From assembly GCF_902729445.1 (NCBI RefSeq), contig NZ_CACVCE010000004.1:1-64000 (forward strand): DNA of 64,000 bases. Reading direction: 5' to 3'. The DNA is from Magnetospirillum sp902729445 (GTDB lineage Bacteria > Pseudomonadota > Alphaproteobacteria > Rhodospirillales > Magnetospirillaceae). This document shows positions 1-9,412 of this stretch, piece by piece. Under the pieces are notes generated by a model. The model did not search any database and was not told the DNA's origin. It was given only the letters and a program-made list of their open reading frames with translations. Made by a program: the position numbers and the translations under genes. Numbering within the stretch: position 1 is the stretch's first letter; the number at the start of each line of letters is the position of its first letter.

Positions 1-42
1 TAAATTCTGCCGGAAACTGTCCAAACGAATCCGGTCGGCTCT

Positions 43-3000
43 CTAGCCGGCGCCCCCCGGCCGCACTCCTGCCTCCGCCAGCGCCTTGGCGCCGACATAG
101 TCGGTCTTGCCGGTGCCCAGCAGCGGAATGCGCTCGACCTTCAGCACCACCTTCGGCACCAAAAGCTCGGCCAGGCCCCGGGTCCGGAAGTGGGCCAGAA
201 CCGCGTCCCGCGAAGCCTCGGCGCGGTCGGTCAGCATCACCAGTTGCTCGCCCTTCCTGTCGTCGGCCAGGGCGACCACCGCGTGCTGGTTGTCCGGCCA
301 CAACGCGGCCAGCTCGGCCTCGACCTTGCCCAACGACACCATCTCGCCGGCGATCTTGGCGAAGCGCTTGGCCCGGCCGACGATGCGCACGAAGCCCAGA
401 TCATCGATGGTGACGATGTCGCCGGTGTCATACCAGCCCTCGGGCGGCGGCTCCAGCTCGCCGGGCTTTTCCACCCGGTAATAGCCCAGCATGACATTGG
501 GGCCCTTCACCCACAGCCGGCCGCCTTCGTCGATGCCGGGTATCGCTTCCAGGCGGTGCGAGATGCCCGGCAGCAGGCGGCCGACGCTGCCGGCCTGGAA
601 GTGCATCGGCGTGTTGACCGCCAGCACCGGCGCCGTCTCGGTGGCGCCGTATCCTTCCAGGATGCGCAGGCCGAACTTGTCCATCCACACCCGCCGGGTC
701 TCGTCCTTGACCTTCTCGGCGCCAGCGAAGACATAGCGCACGCTGTAGAAATCGTAAGCGTTGGCGACCCGGGCATAGCCCGACAGGAAGGTGTCGGTGC
801 CGAACATGATGGTGGCATTGGTGTCGTAGACCAGCTCGGGCACGATGCGGTAATGCAGCGGGCTGGGATACAAGAACACCTTGATGCCGGCCAGCACCGG
901 CAGCAGCAGCCCGCCGGTCAGCCCGAAGGAATGGAACACCGGTAGGGCGTTGAACACGATGTCGGTGGGGCTGAAGGCGACGCGGGCGGCCAACTGGGCG
1001 CAGTTGGACAAGATGTTGGCGTGCGACAGCACCACCCCCTTGGGCGTGCCTTCCGAGCCCGAGGTGAACAAGATCACCGCCGGATCATCGGGCTTGGCCC
1101 CGGTGCGGCGATGGATGGCGGCGGCGAAGGGCCGGGCCAGCAGGGCGCGGACCTTGTCGAACGGCCCCATGCCGCCGCCGATATCTTCCAGGTACAGCAC
1201 CCGGACCTTGGCCTCCAGTGCCTCGCTCATGGCCGACAGGCGGGCCTGGTCGATGAAGCGGCGCGAGGTGACGATGGTGGCGATGCGGGCCGCCTCGCAG
1301 GCCGCCAGCACATTGCCGGCCCCGGTCGAGAAATTCAGCATGGCCGGCACCCGCGCCGTCGCCTGCAGAGCGAAGAAGGTGGCGGCGGTGGCGGCGGCGT
1401 TGGGCAACAGCAGGCCGACTGCCTCGCCCGGGCGGGTGACGGCCGACAGTACCCGGCCCAAGGCCAGGCCAGAGGCCACCAGCCGGTCATAGGTCAGCGG
1501 CTTGCGGTTGACGTCATCGACCGCCAGCGCCTCGCCGCCATGGATGCGGGCGGTGTCCAACAGGGCGCCGAACAAGGTGCGGTCGCGGTGCGCGGTCTCG
1601 AACATCATCGCCGACATGACGTCGTAAAGGGCGATTCCGATGTGGCGGCGGCGGGCGCGGCCCTTGATCTCGTCCGGCACGTCGAAACGCCGGGGCGGCA
1701 GCACGGTGATGGTGATGGTGGGGAACCACCGCAGGCGCAGCTTGCCCTTGAGGCGCGAGAAGGGGGTGAACTCGGCGCCGTCGATGCGGATCGGCACCAC
1801 CGGTGCCCCGGCGCGGTCGGCGATCATTCCCGGCCCCTCGTAGATCTTCATCAGCGCGCCGGTGACGGTCAGGCGGCCCTCGGGGAAGATCACCAGGCTC
1901 TTGCCCTCTTGCACCACGCGGATCAGGCTTTTGGTCGACATCGGGTTGGTGGGATCGACCTGGAAGGCATCGACCACCCGCAGGAACGGCTTTACCCACC
2001 ATTGCCTGGCGGTGAAGGTGTTGATGGCGAAGACCGGCTTTTGGGGGAAGAAGGCGGCCAGCAGCGCCGGGTCGAGGAACGAGGTGTGGTTGACCACGAT
2101 CACCGCGGGTTCGCCAGCCTTGGGCAGGTTTTCCAGGCCGCGCACCTTGACGCGGTACATCCGGCGGAACAACCAGGCGAACAGGCCCTTCAGCACGGCA
2201 TCGGGCAGCAGGCCGCAGATATGGATGGCCACTCCCAGATTGGCCAGACCCAGGGTCAGGAAGATGTCGGTGGCGGTGAAGCCGGCCGCCAGCAAGGCAG
2301 CGCTGGCCAGGGCGGCGGCGACGATGAAGGCGGCGTTGACCAGATTGTTGGCGGCCACCACGCGCGAGCGCTCGGCTTCGTCGGAATGGGCCTGCAAGAT
2401 GGCGTAAAGCGGCACGATATAGATGCCGCCGCACACGGCGAAGGCCAGCAGGTCGGCCAGCACCCGCCAGCATTCCGGCCGGGCCAGGAACTCGGACAGG
2501 CCGGCCAGGCCCGGCCCCCCCGCCGCAGGTCCCGCGGCGAACCACAGATCCAGCGCGAACAGGGTCATGCCCAGGGCGGCGAAGGGGACGTGGCGGGCCG
2601 AGACCTCGCCGTTCAGCATGCGGCCGCACAGCACCGACCCCACGCCGATGCCGATCGAGAACATGGTCAGCATCAGCGTCACCACATGCTCGTCGGCGAT
2701 CAGCACCTCCTTGGCGAAGGCGGGGAATTGCGACAGATAGGTCGCGCCCACCAGCCAGAACCACGAAATGCCCATCACCGACAAGAACAGGTCGCGCCGT
2801 TTCCTGACCAGGCCGTAAAGCGTGGCGGTCTCGCGCATCAGGTTCAGGCCGACCTTGACCTGGGGATTGGCCCCATGGGCCTTGGGCAGCGCCAGGCTGG
2901 CGGCGAAGCCTAAGGTCGCCAGCGCCACCATCGACCAGGCGACGATGGAAAGGCCGTTCTCGACCAGCACCAAGGTCCCGCCGGCGATGGTGCCCAGCAA

Positions 3001-3474
3001 GATGGCCAGGAAGGTGCCGCCCTCGATCAGGGCGTTGCCGCCGATCAGTTCGTCTTCCTTCAGATATTCCGGCAGCACGGCGTACTTGATCGGGCTGGTG
3101 AAGGTCGATTGCAGGCCCAGCAGGAACAGCGCGATCAGCATGCCGGTCACGTTTTCGGCCATCAGCGCCCAGGCGCCCAGGGCGGAAATGGCGATCTCGG
3201 CCGCTTTCCAGCCCTTCATCAGCACGGATTTTTCGTAGCGGTCGGCCATCTGGCCGGCGGTGGCCGAGAACAGGAAATAGGGCGAGATGAACAAGCCGGC
3301 CGCCACCGTCGCCAGCACCTGCGGCTCCATGCCGGCCCGTGCCCCCAATTGGTAGACCACCAGGATGACCAGCGCGTTCTTGAAGAAATTGTCGTTGGCG
3401 GCGCCGAAGAACTGGCTGATGAACAGCGGCAGGAAGCGGCGCCGCGCCAACAGGTGGAAGGTTTTGTCAACCAT
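43..3474 (-). CDS. Fused MFS flippase / acyltransferase / acyl-ACP synthetase (Aas-type)
   Basis: The 1143-residue protein joins three modules. An N-terminal 12-helix major facilitator region (about 1-430) resembles the LplT lysophospholipid flippase. A PlsC-type acyltransferase (about 450-640) carries the HX4D motif NHTSFLD at His463-Asp468 and FPEGRLT. A C-terminal AMP-binding acyl-ACP/acyl-CoA synthetase (about 660-1140) carries FTSGSEGTPKGV near residue 810. In enterobacteria LplT and Aas jointly re-acylate lysophosphatidylethanolamine, so inner-membrane lysophospholipid repair is the likely role. I chose the ATG at 3474 because the residues upstream of it are proline-rich, non-conserved and lie inside the TetR gene. 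The start overlaps the tetR 3' end by 8 bp, so the two are probably co-transcribed. The substrate is inferred from the family. Confidence 0.9.
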   Translation of the reverse strand: MVDKTFHLLARRRFLPLFISQFFGAANDNFFKNALVILVVYQLGARAGMEPQVLATVAAGLFISPYFLFSATAGQMADRYEKSVLMKGWKAAEIAISALGAWALMAENVTGMLIALFLLGLQSTFTSPIKYAVLPEYLKEDELIGGNALIEGGTFLAILLGTIAGGTLVLVENGLSIVAWSMVALATLGFAASLALPKAHGANPQVKVGLNLMRETATLYGLVRKRRDLFLSVMGISWFWLVGATYLSQFPAFAKEVLIADEHVVTLMLTMFSIGIGVGSVLCGRMLNGEVSARHVPFAALGMTLFALDLWFAAGPAAGGPGLAGLSEFLARPECWRVLADLLAFAVCGGIYIVPLYAILQAHSDEAERSRVVAANNLVNAAFIVAAALASAALLAAGFTATDIFLTLGLANLGVAIHICGLLPDAVLKGLFAWLFRRMYRVKVRGLENLPKAGEPAVIVVNHTSFLDPALLAAFFPQKPVFAINTFTARQWWVKPFLRVVDAFQVDPTNPMSTKSLIRVVQEGKSLVIFPEGRLTVTGALMKIYEGPGMIADRAGAPVVPIRIDGAEFTPFSRLKGKLRLRWFPTITITVLPPRRFDVPDEIKGRARRRHIGIALYDVMSAMMFETAHRDRTLFGALLDTARIHGGEALAVDDVNRKPLTYDRLVASGLALGRVLSAVTRPGEAVGLLLPNAAATAATFFALQATARVPAMLNFSTGAGNVLAACEAARIATIVTSRRFIDQARLSAMSEALEAKVRVLYLEDIGGGMGPFDKVRALLARPFAAAIHRRTGAKPDDPAVILFTSGSEGTPKGVVLSHANILSNCAQLAARVAFSPTDIVFNALPVFHSFGLTGGLLLPVLAGIKVFLYPSPLHYRIVPELVYDTNATIMFGTDTFLSGYARVANAYDFYSVRYVFAGAEKVKDETRRVWMDKFGLRILEGYGATETAPVLAVNTPMHFQAGSVGRLLPGISHRLEAIPGIDEGGRLWVKGPNVMLGYYRVEKPGELEPPPEGWYDTGDIVTIDDLGFVRIVGRAKRFAKIAGEMVSLGKVEAELAALWPDNQHAVVALADDRKGEQLVMLTDRAEASRDAVLAHFRTRGLAELLVPKVVLKVERIPLLGTGKTDYVGAKALAEAGVRPGGAG

Positions 3475-4051
3475 GGGGGGCCTCGGTGGGATTGAGCGCG
3501 CGCCAGCAGGCGTTGGCGATAGTATCGGTGAAACGGGACAGGGGGGCGTCCAGGCGGCCATAGACGATGGCGGTGGCCGGCTGCAGCATCAGCCCCAGGA
3601 TCATGGCAGTGCCCAAGGCGGCATCGGTCAAGGTCACCTCGCCGTCGCGGATGCCTTGCTCGACCAGGGAATGCAGCACCGAGACCGGGTTGTCCTCGCC
3701 GTCGTGGACGCGTGGCAACGCCTGATGCTGGACCAGCAGCAGGAAGCGGAACAGGGTCGGGTTGTCGTCGTGGAAGCGAAACAATTCGGCCACCAAGGCC
3801 GCCAGCCGGGCGCGAAAGCCGACGATGGGTCGCCCAAGCTCGGCCAGCCGGCGGGCGAAGGCGGCGTAGTTGCTGGCGAACAGGTCGGCGACCAGATCGT
3901 CCTTCGAGGCGTAGTGGCGATAAAGGGTGCCTTCGGCGATGCCGGCGGCCTGGGCCAGGTCGCGCACGCTGGTCTCGGTCACGCCCTTGGTGACGAACAG
4001 CGTCAGCGCCGCGTCGTGAATGCGCAGTTTGGTCGCTCGTCCGTCCCGCAT
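3467..4051 (-). CDS. TetR-family transcriptional regulator
   Basis: A 194-residue regulator with a typical N-terminal TetR helix-turn-helix (about residues 8-55, ending with GTLYRHYASKDDL) and an all-helical ligand-binding C-terminal half. It lies directly upstream of the Aas-type fusion gene and overlaps it by 8 bp. It therefore most likely controls its own operon in response to a fatty acid, acyl-CoA or membrane signal. A perfect 12-bp palindrome 18 bp upstream of its ATG is a good candidate for its operator. Family assignment is firm; the ligand is unknown. Confidence 0.9.
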   Translation of the reverse strand: MRDGRATKLRIHDAALTLFVTKGVTETSVRDLAQAAGIAEGTLYRHYASKDDLVADLFASNYAAFARRLAELGRPIVGFRARLAALVAELFRFHDDNPTLFRFLLLVQHQALPRVHDGEDNPVSVLHSLVEQGIRDGEVTLTDAALGTAMILGLMLQPATAIVYGRLDAPLSRFTDTIANACWRALNPTEAPHG

Positions 4052-4068
4052 GATCCCACCTTACTAAT

Positions 4069-4080
4069 GTGAACGTTCAC
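4069..4080. promoter_or_regulatory. Candidate TetR operator palindrome
   Basis: The 12-bp sequence GTGAACGTTCAC is perfectly self-complementary and lies just upstream of the TetR start at 4051, where an autoregulatory operator would be expected. TGAAC-GTTCA half-sites occur in operators of several TetR repressors, so binding by the adjacent TetR is a reasonable inference. No promoter hexamers could be assigned with confidence. Confidence 0.55.
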
Positions 4081-4103
4081 TCACAATGGCAGGAGAACAT
4101 GCC

Positions 4104-4117
4104 GCCGTCAAGACGGC
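4104..4117 (-). terminator. Weak hairpin after the sensor kinase gene
   Basis: A 6-bp inverted repeat, GCCGTC and GACGGC with a 2-base spacer, lies just downstream of the stop of the CheB/CheR/kinase gene. It lacks a T-run on the minus strand, so intrinsic termination here is only a possibility. Confidence 0.25.
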
Positions 4118-4123
4118 AGCCTG

Positions 4124-7100
4124 CTAAGTCAGCGGGACGCCGGGCAGGGTGAAGGTGAAGACGCTGCCTTCACCGGGGGTGGATTCCACCGAGATGGTGC
4201 CGCCCAGGCGTTCGACGATGCTGCGGCACATGGTCAGGCCGATCCCGGTGCCTTCGGCGGTGGAATTGGGGTCTAGCCGCTGAAACATGTCGAAGACCTT
4301 ATCGAAATATTGCGGCTCGATGCCGATTCCGTTGTCGGCGATGGCGAACCTCCACAGGTTTTCGCTGTGGCGGCGGGCCGACAGCGAAACCTTCAAGGTC
4401 CGATTCGGGGAACAATACTTGATGGCGTTGCCGATCAGATTCTGGAACAGGCTGGCGATCAGCGAGTTCTCGCCCATGACCGATGGCATTTCGCCGACGA
4501 CGACCACGCCCCCAGTCTTGGCCAGATCAGGCTCGAAGATCTGCAGCACCTTGCTCACCACATCGCCGACATAGACCGGGTGCAGGTTTTCCGCCTTGCG
4601 CCCGACCCGGGAATATTCCAGCAGGTCGGTGATCAGGCTGCGCATCTGCTTCGAGCCGTCGATGATGAAGTCCATGTATTCCCGGGCATCGCCATCCAGC
4701 TGCGTGCGCAGCTTGCGTTCCAGCAATTGGGTGTAGTTGATGATGTTGCGCAGCGGCGTCTGCAGGTCGTGCGAGGCGACATAGGCGTAACGCTCGAGAT
4801 CGGCATTGGCCTTGCGCAGCGTCAGCTCGACCTGCTTGCGCCGGGTGATGTCGCTGAAGACCGCGATGTAATGGGCGATCTGGCCCTTGTCGTCGCGCAG
4901 GGAATTGATCGACAGCCATTCGTGATAGGTTTCGCCGTTCTTGCGCCGGTTCTGGATTTCGCCTTCCCAGCAACCGCGCTCCTGCAGCGTCCGCCACATG
5001 TTGGCGTAGAATTCGGGCGAGTGGACCCCCGATTTCAGCATGTTCGGCGAATGACCGACGATCTCGTCCGGGGTGTAGCCGGTGATTTCCGAGAAGGCCC
5101 GGTTGACCGAGATGATGACGTTGTTGGCGTCGGTGATGATGGTGCCTTCCGAGGCGTTCTCGAACACCTTGGACGACAGTTCCAGCTTGTCCTCGGCCAG
5201 CTTCTTGTCGGTGACGTCGGTGATGATGATCACCACGCCGTGGGTGTCGCGCTGGGTCGTATCGACATAGGGTGTCAGACGCATGACGTAGCGGCGGCCG
5301 TCATTGCGGACGATATCCAGCTCGTCGGTGCGCCCCGAGGTCAGGACCCGGCTGATATGGCCCAGGATGTGGGCCTCGTCGAAATGCGTGGTGATGGCGG
5401 CCAGGTTCTGCGGCTTGTCGGCGGGAATGTCGAAGAACTCGAGGGCGACCTGGTTGTAGCGGGTGACGAACATGTTGGCATCGACCACGATCAACGCCAT
5501 CTGCAGGCTGTTGAGAATGTTGGTCAGGTCGTTGTTGGTCTCGGCAAGCTCGGTGCTGCGCACGCCCAGCTCGTCGTTGACGGTGACCAGTTCCTCGTTC
5601 GAGGCCTGCAATTCCTCGTTGGCGGTTTCCAGTTCCTCGTTGGAGGCCTGCAATTCCTCGTTGGCCGCCTGGGCCTCTTCGTTGAGGGATTGCAGTTCCT
5701 CGTTGGCGGTCTCCAGTTCCTCGATCACCGTCTGCAGGTTCTCGCGGTTGAGGACGATTTCCTGCTCGAGGGCGGAAATGCGTTCCGTCGCCTCGTGCCC
5801 CGCCGGGCCGGACACCTTGGCGCCGACCGCGGTGCCGGCCTGCGGCTCGAAGCAGACCAGCAGCAATGTGTCGTTCTCTTCGTCGGTCTGGCCGACGAAA
5901 TGCACCGCCATGCGGTACAGCGTCCCCGCTGGGGTGCCGGGGATTTCCTGCGGTTGGGTGAAGGCGCTTTCGCGGGTGCGGCTGACCCGATGGGCGAAGG
6001 CCCGCAATTCCGACCGGAACTGCGAGATGATCAGCGTGAAGACGTTGAAGTCGGCCTTGCCTTGCCGGATGGTCAGGAAACGGCCGCAATCGCCGTAGAT
6101 TTCGATGATCTCGCCGCTGGCCCCGACCAGGACGCTGGGCGGGGCATAGACCTCGAACAACCGGTCCTGTCCCAGGGCGAAGTTGGGAGACGTCTGTCGA
6201 CCCGGCTTGGCCGGCAGTCGGCGTTCAGGGAAATCCGCCACGCCTTTCATCCGCGAGAATCCGCCCAGCAGCGGCGTGGCGATCTGGCGACGTCCGTAGA
6301 TCTTGTTCTTGCGGTCTCGTTCGGTGAAAAGTTCGCCCAGACGGCCCACGGATTCCGACTTGCCGAGGAACAGCGCGCCGCTGTCGCACAAGGCATAGTG
6401 GAAGATCTTCAAGACCCGTTCCTGCAACTCGGTCTTGAAATAGATCAGCAGGTTGCGGCAGCTGATCATGTCCAGGCGCACGAAGGGCGGGTCCTGCACC
6501 AGGTCCTGGCGCGCGAACAAGGTCATGGCGCGCAGGCTCTTGTCGATCTGGTACATGCCGTTCTGCGCGCTGAAATAGCGGGTGATCAACCGGCTGTCGA
6601 TGCCGCTGAGCGCCGATTCCGGATAGATGCCGGCCCGCGCGGTGGCGATGGCCTCGGCGTTGATGTCGGTGGCGAAAAGCTGGATGCGGTATTTGTCGCA
6701 TTCCTCGCCCAATTCCTCGGACAGGATGATGGCCAGCGAGTAGACCTCCTCGCCGGTGGCGCAGCCCGGGACCCAGATCCGAATGTCGTCGCCGGGACGC
6801 TTGAGCTTCAACAACTCGCGCAGGCATCGGCGCGCCGCCTCGAAGGCGTCGGGGTCGCGAAAGAACGAGGTCACGCAGATCAGGAAGTTGCCGGCCAATT
6901 CCGATAATTCGCGTCGGTGCGACGAGATGTACTCGCCATAGGCGTCCAGGCTGGGAATCTGGATCGCCGCCATGCGGCGCAGAATCTGGCGCGAAATGGT
7001 GGCGTCCTTGTAGTTGCTGAAATCCATCCCGGTATAGGTGGCGATCTGGCGAATGATGCCGCGGATGGTCGAGGGCGGCGTGTCTTCGGTTTCCTCGGCG

Positions 7101-7822
7101 ATGGGGGGCCTGGGGCGGCGGACGATGGCGCCCAGCTGGGCGGCAATGTCGTGCGGCGGCAGGACCACGTCGGCGCCGCCGGCGCGGATGGCCGCCTGCG
7201 GCATGCTGTCGTACTTCGCCGATTTCGGTTCCTGGGCGATGGTGATGCCGCCGGCGGCCTTGATCGCCTTGATGCCGCGGGCGCCGTCGGACCCGGTGCC
7301 CGACAAGATGATGCCGATCACCTGATCTTCCTGGTCGTCGGCCAGGCTGATGAAGAAACGATCCACCGACGGCTTGGGACCGATGGTATTGGTCGGCTTG
7401 CTGATGCGAATCTTGCCGCCATTGACCGTCACGTCGGAATTGGGCGGCACCACATAGATGGTGTCGGCCTGGGGGGCAAGATTGTTGGTGGCTTCCTCGA
7501 TCTTCAGCTTGGTTTCGCGGCTCAGCAGTTCGACCATCAGGCTGCGATGGTCCGGCGACATGTGCTGGGCCACGATATAGGTCATGTTGGCCTTGACCGG
7601 CAGCCCGGCGACGAAGGGGCGTAGCGCCTCGAGCCCGCCGGCGGACGCGCCGATGCCGACGAAGTACAGCGAGCCCTCGCCGGGCGTGTTCTGGCTAGCG
7701 GTGGACTTGCTCGCCCGGCCGGCCGCCGAAGTCTTGCGGGGCGCCGCACTGGGCTTCGCGCCCCCGTCGGCGGCGGTCGGCAAGGTGGCCTTTCCGCTCG
7801 GACGATTCTGAGTCTTTGCCAT
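4124..7822 (-). CDS. CheB-CheR-PAS hybrid histidine kinase
   Basis: A soluble 1232-residue fusion. A CheB methylesterase domain comes first, with the catalytic residues visible: Ser60 in GASAGG, His87 in AQHMSPDH and Asp179 in GTGSDG. A CheR methyltransferase domain follows (about 250-520). Next is a long Glu/Asn-rich coiled coil (about 670-750) built of NEELQ-type heptads, two PAS domains (about 750-990), and a HisKA/HATPase_c kinase (His in YVASHDLQTPL, N-box NLIGNAIKYC). The CheB part has no receiver domain. This architecture is known in alphaproteobacteria and is usually tied to stress or chemosensory signalling, but the input is unknown. The ATG at 7822 is preceded by a GGGAGGG ribosome-binding site; an in-frame upstream extension looks non-coding. 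No partner regulator is adjacent. Confidence 0.9.
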   Translation of the reverse strand: MAKTQNRPSGKATLPTAADGGAKPSAAPRKTSAAGRASKSTASQNTPGEGSLYFVGIGASAGGLEALRPFVAGLPVKANMTYIVAQHMSPDHRSLMVELLSRETKLKIEEATNNLAPQADTIYVVPPNSDVTVNGGKIRISKPTNTIGPKPSVDRFFISLADDQEDQVIGIILSGTGSDGARGIKAIKAAGGITIAQEPKSAKYDSMPQAAIRAGGADVVLPPHDIAAQLGAIVRRPRPPIAEETEDTPPSTIRGIIRQIATYTGMDFSNYKDATISRQILRRMAAIQIPSLDAYGEYISSHRRELSELAGNFLICVTSFFRDPDAFEAARRCLRELLKLKRPGDDIRIWVPGCATGEEVYSLAIILSEELGEECDKYRIQLFATDINAEAIATARAGIYPESALSGIDSRLITRYFSAQNGMYQIDKSLRAMTLFARQDLVQDPPFVRLDMISCRNLLIYFKTELQERVLKIFHYALCDSGALFLGKSESVGRLGELFTERDRKNKIYGRRQIATPLLGGFSRMKGVADFPERRLPAKPGRQTSPNFALGQDRLFEVYAPPSVLVGASGEIIEIYGDCGRFLTIRQGKADFNVFTLIISQFRSELRAFAHRVSRTRESAFTQPQEIPGTPAGTLYRMAVHFVGQTDEENDTLLLVCFEPQAGTAVGAKVSGPAGHEATERISALEQEIVLNRENLQTVIEELETANEELQSLNEEAQAANEELQASNEELETANEELQASNEELVTVNDELGVRSTELAETNNDLTNILNSLQMALIVVDANMFVTRYNQVALEFFDIPADKPQNLAAITTHFDEAHILGHISRVLTSGRTDELDIVRNDGRRYVMRLTPYVDTTQRDTHGVVIIITDVTDKKLAEDKLELSSKVFENASEGTIITDANNVIISVNRAFSEITGYTPDEIVGHSPNMLKSGVHSPEFYANMWRTLQERGCWEGEIQNRRKNGETYHEWLSINSLRDDKGQIAHYIAVFSDITRRKQVELTLRKANADLERYAYVASHDLQTPLRNIINYTQLLERKLRTQLDGDAREYMDFIIDGSKQMRSLITDLLEYSRVGRKAENLHPVYVGDVVSKVLQIFEPDLAKTGGVVVVGEMPSVMGENSLIASLFQNLIGNAIKYCSPNRTLKVSLSARRHSENLWRFAIADNGIGIEPQYFDKVFDMFQRLDPNSTAEGTGIGLTMCRSIVERLGGTISVESTPGEGSVFTFTLPGVPLT

Positions 7823-8121
7823 GCCCGGCCGCCCTCCCAACCCAACCCATCGCACGGACCCAATGCCCGGCGCACGAATCACAAGGCAGTCCAGACAAGC
7901 TATACAGGGGATTATATCCCATCAAGACGCGATCGGCGCCCTTATCCGTCTTGCATAGGGTGCAGGAAGGAAGCGCACAAAGCGGAAACTCCTGGGAATG
8001 GTGACGGCGCGATGGGGAAGCGTCTTCGGATCGAGGATGCTGGAATCTTCGATTGTGCGCTAACCGCTTTTTAAGTGCGATCGCCGATTCTATCTCCCAG
8101 AACAGAGGGTGGGACGTGGGG

Positions 8122-8637
8122 ATGCCGAACCGGGTTGGCGCCGTCATCTGGATCACCGGCCTTTCGGGGGCGGGGAAAAGCACCTTGGGGCATCTGGTGT
8201 GGAATGCCCTTAAAGAGGCCGGCCAGCCGGCGCTGTATCTCGACGGCGACGTGCTGCGCGAGATGCTGGGCGCGGTCGATGCCCATGGGCCGGACCAGCG
8301 TTTGGCCCTGGCTCACACCTATGGCCGCATGTGCAAGGTGCTGGCCGAGCAAGGGGCCGTGGTGGTGTGCTCGACCATCTCGATGTTCCATGCGGTCCGG
8401 CGGTGGAACCGCGACCATATCCCCGGTTATGTCGAGATCTATCTGAAGGTGCCGCTGGATGAACTGGTGCGCCGCGACCCCAAGGGCCTTTACGCCAAGG
8501 GGGTGAACATGCAGGGCCTGGATCTGCCGTTCGAGGAGCCCGAGGCCCCCGATCTGGTGATCGACAATTTCGGCGCCACGGCGCCCGATCAGGCCGTGAA
8601 CCTTATTCTGGACCATCTGAAAGGACATCCGTCATGA
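8122..8637 (+). CDS. APS-kinase-like protein, candidate cytidine diphosphoramidate kinase (Cj1415-like)
   Basis: A 171-residue P-loop kinase of the adenylylsulfate kinase (CysC) family with Walker A GLSGAGKST at residues 13-21 and the DGDVLREML segment typical of the fold. No sulfate adenylyltransferase gene is nearby, so sulfate activation is unlikely. The neighbours are the set found with Cj1415 of Campylobacter jejuni. That enzyme is known to phosphorylate the 3'-OH of cytidine diphosphoramidate during O-methyl phosphoramidate synthesis. The same activity is inferred here from context. I chose the ATG at 8122, preceded by GGGTGGGACGTGGGG; an upstream in-frame start at 8053 adds a non-conserved leader. 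The 3' end overlaps the methyltransferase by 4 bp. Confidence 0.75.
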   Translation: MPNRVGAVIWITGLSGAGKSTLGHLVWNALKEAGQPALYLDGDVLREMLGAVDAHGPDQRLALAHTYGRMCKVLAEQGAVVVCSTISMFHAVRRWNRDHIPGYVEIYLKVPLDELVRRDPKGLYAKGVNMQGLDLPFEEPEAPDLVIDNFGATAPDQAVNLILDHLKGHPS

Positions 8638-9410
8638 CCAGTTCGTTGCGTCCCGGAGATTTCTCGCGGCTGGCCGACGATTATTCCGCCTATCGGCCCG
8701 GCTATTGCCCGTCGGTGCTGTCGGCCCTGCTGGGGCTTTATCCGTCCTGCGCCATCGATTGCGCCGATGTCGGCGCCGGGACCGGCATCTGGACGCGAAT
8801 GGTGGCGGCCGCCGGGGTGCGCTCGGTGGTGGCGGTCGAGCCCGACGATTCCATGCGCGCCAACGGCGAGCGCGATAGCGCCGGCACCGGCATCGTCTGG
8901 CGCAAGGGCACCGGCGACGCCACCGGATTGGGCGACGCAAGCGTCGATTGGCTCAGCATGGCGTCGTCGTTCCACTGGGTCGATACGGCGGTGGGGCTGG
9001 CCGAGTTCGCCCGCGTGCTGCGGCCCGGCGGGCGCTTCGTCGCCCTGTGGAACCCGCGCTGGATCGAGGCCAATCCGCTGCTGGTCGAGATCGAGTCCAC
9101 TTTGACCGAGCTTTGCCCCGACCTCAAGCGGGTGTCGTCGGGACGCTCGGGCGTGACCGAAACCTTGGCCGCCACCTTGCGCGCCCATCCGCTGTACGAG
9201 GATGTGTTGTACCTTGAGGGCGAGCACGTCGCCCGCCAGAGCCCGGCCCAGTATCTGGGCGCCTGGCGCTCGGTCAACGATGTGCAGGCCCAGTTGGGGG
9301 CCGAGCGCTTCGCCACCTTCCTGGCCCGGACCGAGGCCCGCATCAAGGACATGGACTTCATCGAAACCACCTACCGCACCCGCGCCTGGACGGCCAGGCG
9401 AAAAGGATAG
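8634..9410 (+). CDS. SAM-dependent methyltransferase of the phosphoramidate-like cassette
   Basis: A 258-residue class I methyltransferase. Motif I is DVGAGTGIW (about residues 43-51), followed by the acidic end of strand 2 in VAVEPDD, and the SFHWVD segment typical of Methyltransf_11-type enzymes. It starts inside the previous gene (ATGA overlap) and ends 2 bp before the next, so it is translationally coupled in the cassette. In C. jejuni two methyltransferases (Cj1419, Cj1420) sit beside the phosphoramidate genes and are thought to provide the O-methyl group. A similar role here is inference. The methyl acceptor cannot be read from sequence. Confidence 0.75.
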   Translation: MTSSLRPGDFSRLADDYSAYRPGYCPSVLSALLGLYPSCAIDCADVGAGTGIWTRMVAAAGVRSVVAVEPDDSMRANGERDSAGTGIVWRKGTGDATGLGDASVDWLSMASSFHWVDTAVGLAEFARVLRPGGRFVALWNPRWIEANPLLVEIESTLTELCPDLKRVSSGRSGVTETLAATLRAHPLYEDVLYLEGEHVARQSPAQYLGAWRSVNDVQAQLGAERFATFLARTEARIKDMDFIETTYRTRAWTARRKG

Positions 9411-9412
9411 AC

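Noticed and set aside
1021..2913. Long open frames antisense to real genes (also about 4310-6907, 15131-17362, 47591-50275 and 56478-58955)
   Set aside because: They mirror genes with clear domains on the other strand, are Arg/Gln/Gly/His-rich with no motif, and are expected in GC-rich DNA.
8053..8121. Upstream start for the APS-kinase-like gene
   Set aside because: The extra 23 residues are not part of the fold, and the ATG at 8122 is close to the expected P-loop position with a better ribosome site.
8122..8637. True CysC adenylylsulfate kinase for sulfate assimilation
   Set aside because: No cysD, cysN or cysH nearby; the operon partners match the phosphoramidate pathway instead.
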